Positions 5,364-7,185 of a stretch of DNA of 7,185 nt are shown piece by piece. The DNA comes from Thermotoga sp. (lineage in GTDB: Bacteria; Thermotogota; Thermotogae; B21-G9). The translations under genes were made by a program, and so were the position numbers. The stretch is from contig QNAU01000066.1 in NCBI GenBank assembly GCA_003641545.1, positions 1 to 7,185 of the forward strand, written 5' to 3'. A model generated the notes under the pieces. The model searched no databases, was not told the origin of the DNA, and worked only from the letters and a program-made list of their open reading frames with translations. Position 1 is the first letter of the stretch, and each line of letters begins with the position of its first letter.

Positions 5364-6399
5364 TCCGTTCTTCACATTTCTTCTGCTCGCGATCGCCATT
5401 TTCGGTCTCATTGTTCTAAAAAGTGCGGTGATTCACGATTTTGAGTTCCTCTTCAAGAGGCAGATCATCTGGGATACCGTGGGGTTTGTGGTCTTCTTCA
5501 TCCTGTCATTCATAAAGTTCGATCGTGTGAACAGACTCTTCCCACTCGGTTACGTGATTTCAATCATCCTGCTCATCGTTGTTCTGAAAACGAGTGAGGA
5601 GATATTCGGTTCGAAGAGATGGCTTCATCTACCCTTCGGTGCGATCCAGCCGTCCGAGATCGCCAAGTTGATGACCGTTGGTGTCCTATCCAATCTCCTA
5701 TCAAGGGAGTCATTCAAACGATTCATCCTGAGTTTCTTGGTTGTTATCTTTCCCTTCATTCTGGTCTTTCTCGAACCAGACCTCGGAACTGCGATCATCT
5801 TCCCCACCGTCTGGTTTTTGATGCTGTATGTATCGAAATACAGAAGAAGATACATTTACATCCCTCTCGTATCAATTCTGATCATCACTCCAATCGCATT
5901 CAACCACCTTTTGATGGATTACCAGAGGGAAAGAATCATGGCTTTTCTCATGCCCGAGAAATACAGTGCTTCCAGGGCGTATCAGATGATCCAATCCATG
6001 AGAGCCATAGGCTCGGGAATGTTGTTCGGCAGGGGTTACATGATGGGACCTTTCAACCTGTACGGCTACATACCGGTGAACCATTCCGATTTCATATTTT
6101 CCACTCTCGCTGAAGAATTTGGGTTTCTCGGTTCCGTAGTTTTGATCATCCTCTATGGCTTGATCCTTTCCAGGATGTATCGACATTTCTCAAGGCTGAG
6201 GAACGACAGGAACAAACTCTTCATATGTGGATTCACCGTGCTGTTGTCCATACACGCTCTCTACAACATGGGGATGTGTCTCGGCATACTACCGGTAGCA
6301 GGTCTTCCGTTGCCATTGGTCGCGTATGGGGGAACTTCTACCTTCGTTTTTCTCTCATTTGCCGGGATGGTCAACAGTGTGATCTCGGATCATGAGTGA
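5347..6399 (+). CDS. rodA: SEDS-family peptidoglycan glycosyltransferase, RodA/FtsW type (probably RodA)
   Basis: SEDS proteins polymerise lipid II into glycan strands in the cytoplasmic membrane, working with a class B penicillin-binding protein. The 350 residues, slightly short for RodA, hold about ten hydrophobic helices. Conserved blocks are GSKRWLHLPFGAIQPSEIAKL-type sequence (88-108), EPDLGTA (143-149), RERIMAFLMPE (194-204), the SDFIFSTLAEEFGFLG region (247-262) and AGLPLPLVAYGGTS (318-331). Asp248 in HSDFIF corresponds to the catalytic Asp of characterised RodA. RodA rather than FtsW is favoured because the protein lacks long extra termini, but no mre or penicillin-binding gene is in view to decide. 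The start is ATG 5347 (or the adjacent ATG 5350), inside the end of the ttuA-like gene and without a good Shine-Dalgarno sequence, which suggests translational coupling. The 3' end overlaps the convergent transporter gene. Confidence 0.93.
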   Translation: MMRRIDPFFTFLLLAIAIFGLIVLKSAVIHDFEFLFKRQIIWDTVGFVVFFILSFIKFDRVNRLFPLGYVISIILLIVVLKTSEEIFGSKRWLHLPFGAIQPSEIAKLMTVGVLSNLLSRESFKRFILSFLVVIFPFILVFLEPDLGTAIIFPTVWFLMLYVSKYRRRYIYIPLVSILIITPIAFNHLLMDYQRERIMAFLMPEKYSASRAYQMIQSMRAIGSGMLFGRGYMMGPFNLYGYIPVNHSDFIFSTLAEEFGFLGSVVLIILYGLILSRMYRHFSRLRNDRNKLFICGFTVLLSIHALYNMGMCLGILPVAGLPLPLVAYGGTSTFVFLSFAGMVNSVISDHE

Positions 6400-7185
6400 T
6401 CCGCACCATATCTTACCTCTGAATATCAGAAACATGAGAAAACCTGTGAAACTGAGGAGAGCCATCACTCTGAACATCCAAAACATGCCGATTTTCTCTA
6501 TTAGAATTCCTCCGATGAGTCCAGCTAAGGTTCCTCCGATGACGGTGAAACTCGTTGCGAATATGGATTGTGCCGTGGATAGATACTCTTCTTCTATTAT
6601 GCTACCTATGGTTATTATGCTCGCAGGGTAGTATATTCCCCAAGCGAAGAACTCGATCGAGTGAAGCAGAACGATGGAAAGTGGATCCTTCAAAAAACTC
6701 AGCACCAGTAATTTCATCACTATGGCGAGATATCCCACCGCTATGGAGTTCAACCTTCCGAATTTCCGACTGAAGATATGTTCCGTTCGCATTCCGAGCA
6801 TCTCAAAGACCGCGGAGAACGCCGTTGCTATTCCGACGATCCACGTCAAACCGGTCACATTCTTCATGTACATTGGACCGAATATCCAATAACTCTGAAG
6901 ACCGAGTATGACTAAGGAGTTCACGATAAGCATGAATATGAAAGACCTGTTGGTGAACACAGGTCTCAAAGTGTTTTTCACCTTTCCCGTGGATCTTCCA
7001 CCCGTTTTCAAGTTGAAGGAGAGAATGATCGGGATGATCAAGAGGAAGGCGGAAAGGATGAATATGAAACCGAGTTTCAGCTTCATCAGAACCCATGCAC
7101 TCAGGGCGGAACCGACCGCCCAACCTATGGATCCCATGAACCTTATCTTTCCATACTCCGATCTCCTATCACCGAGGTGGGATAA
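6355..7185 (-). CDS. Major facilitator superfamily transporter, 5' end outside window
   Basis: The minus-strand frame is open to the right edge, giving 276 residues here. It begins LSHLGDRRSEYGKIRFMGSI, which resembles the cytoplasmic segment before helix 5 in LacY/nucleoside-symporter-like MFS proteins (D-R-...-YG-x-x-R-x-x-G-S). About four N-terminal helices are therefore missing to the right. The Met codon at 7137 is internal to this motif and is not the true start. The visible part has about eight hydrophobic helices split by a polar loop (KTGGRSTGKVKN), as expected for helices 5-12 of a twelve-helix carrier. Likely role: proton-coupled uptake or efflux of a small solute, possibly a sugar or nucleoside; the substrate cannot be read. 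The last 14 residues, polar (SLMIRDHTVDHPGK), are encoded antisense to the end of rodA, and the two genes run tail to tail. Confidence 0.85.
   Translation of the reverse strand, partial: LSHLGDRRSEYGKIRFMGSIGWAVGSALSAWVLMKLKLGFIFILSAFLLIIPIILSFNLKTGGRSTGKVKNTLRPVFTNRSFIFMLIVNSLVILGLQSYWIFGPMYMKNVTGLTWIVGIATAFSAVFEMLGMRTEHIFSRKFGRLNSIAVGYLAIVMKLLVLSFLKDPLSIVLLHSIEFFAWGIYYPASIITIGSIIEEEYLSTAQSIFATSFTVIGGTLAGLIGGILIEKIGMFWMFRVMALLSFTGFLMFLIFRGKIWCGSLMIRDHTVDHPGK

Noticed and set aside
5619..6113. Plus-strand 164-residue ORF inside rodA
   Set aside because: Frame shadow of the conserved SEDS motifs; no ribosome site or domain.
1..7185. CRISPR array, insertion sequence, toxin-antitoxin pair, or a new defence system
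   Set aside because: I see no spaced direct repeats, terminal inverted repeats or transposase motifs. The lone nucleotidyltransferase has no visible HEPN partner, and the remaining genes belong to known housekeeping or transport families.

Overview
The window looks like chromosomal DNA of a thermophilic bacterium, most likely a member of the Thermotogota. This is inferred from several traits together: moderate GC; arginine encoded mostly by AGA/AGG; very tight packing with stop/start overlaps; strong AGGAGGTG-like ribosome binding sites; a TtuA-type tRNA 2-thiolation enzyme (an enzyme type best known from thermophiles); and a small signal-peptide-bearing beta-rich protein. Era and RodA show that it is bacterial. 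No single marker fixes the genus.

Layout. Positions 1-252 (minus) hold the N-terminal part of a nucleotidyltransferase of the aminoglycoside-adenylyltransferase fold; the gene runs off the left edge. A 51-bp divergent gap follows. From 304 to 6399 seven plus-strand genes are packed like one operon. They are two ABC importer permeases of the PotB/PotC type (304-1092 and 1089-1874), a TIM-barrel protein of the sugar phosphate isomerase/AP-endonuclease-2 family (1952-2908), the GTPase Era with a TTG start (2942-3850), a small putative outer-membrane beta-barrel protein (3863-4450), a TtuA-like tRNA-thiolation enzyme (4461-5363) and a RodA/FtsW-type glycan polymerase (5347-6399). A minus-strand major facilitator transporter (6355 to past the right edge) converges on rodA and overlaps its end by 45 bp.

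How the genes work together. The permeases and the TIM-barrel enzyme make a plausible uptake-and-metabolism pair. No ATP-binding or substrate-binding subunit is in view, so the substrate is unknown. The downstream part is a housekeeping set: ribosome assembly (Era), envelope (beta-barrel protein), tRNA modification (TtuA) and cell-wall elongation (RodA). Gaps in the run are 33 bp or less, apart from a 77-bp gap before the TIM-barrel gene if its internal start is right. I see no terminator hairpin, RNA gene, mobile element, CRISPR array or clear novel defence system. There is no gene-free stretch above 300 bases.
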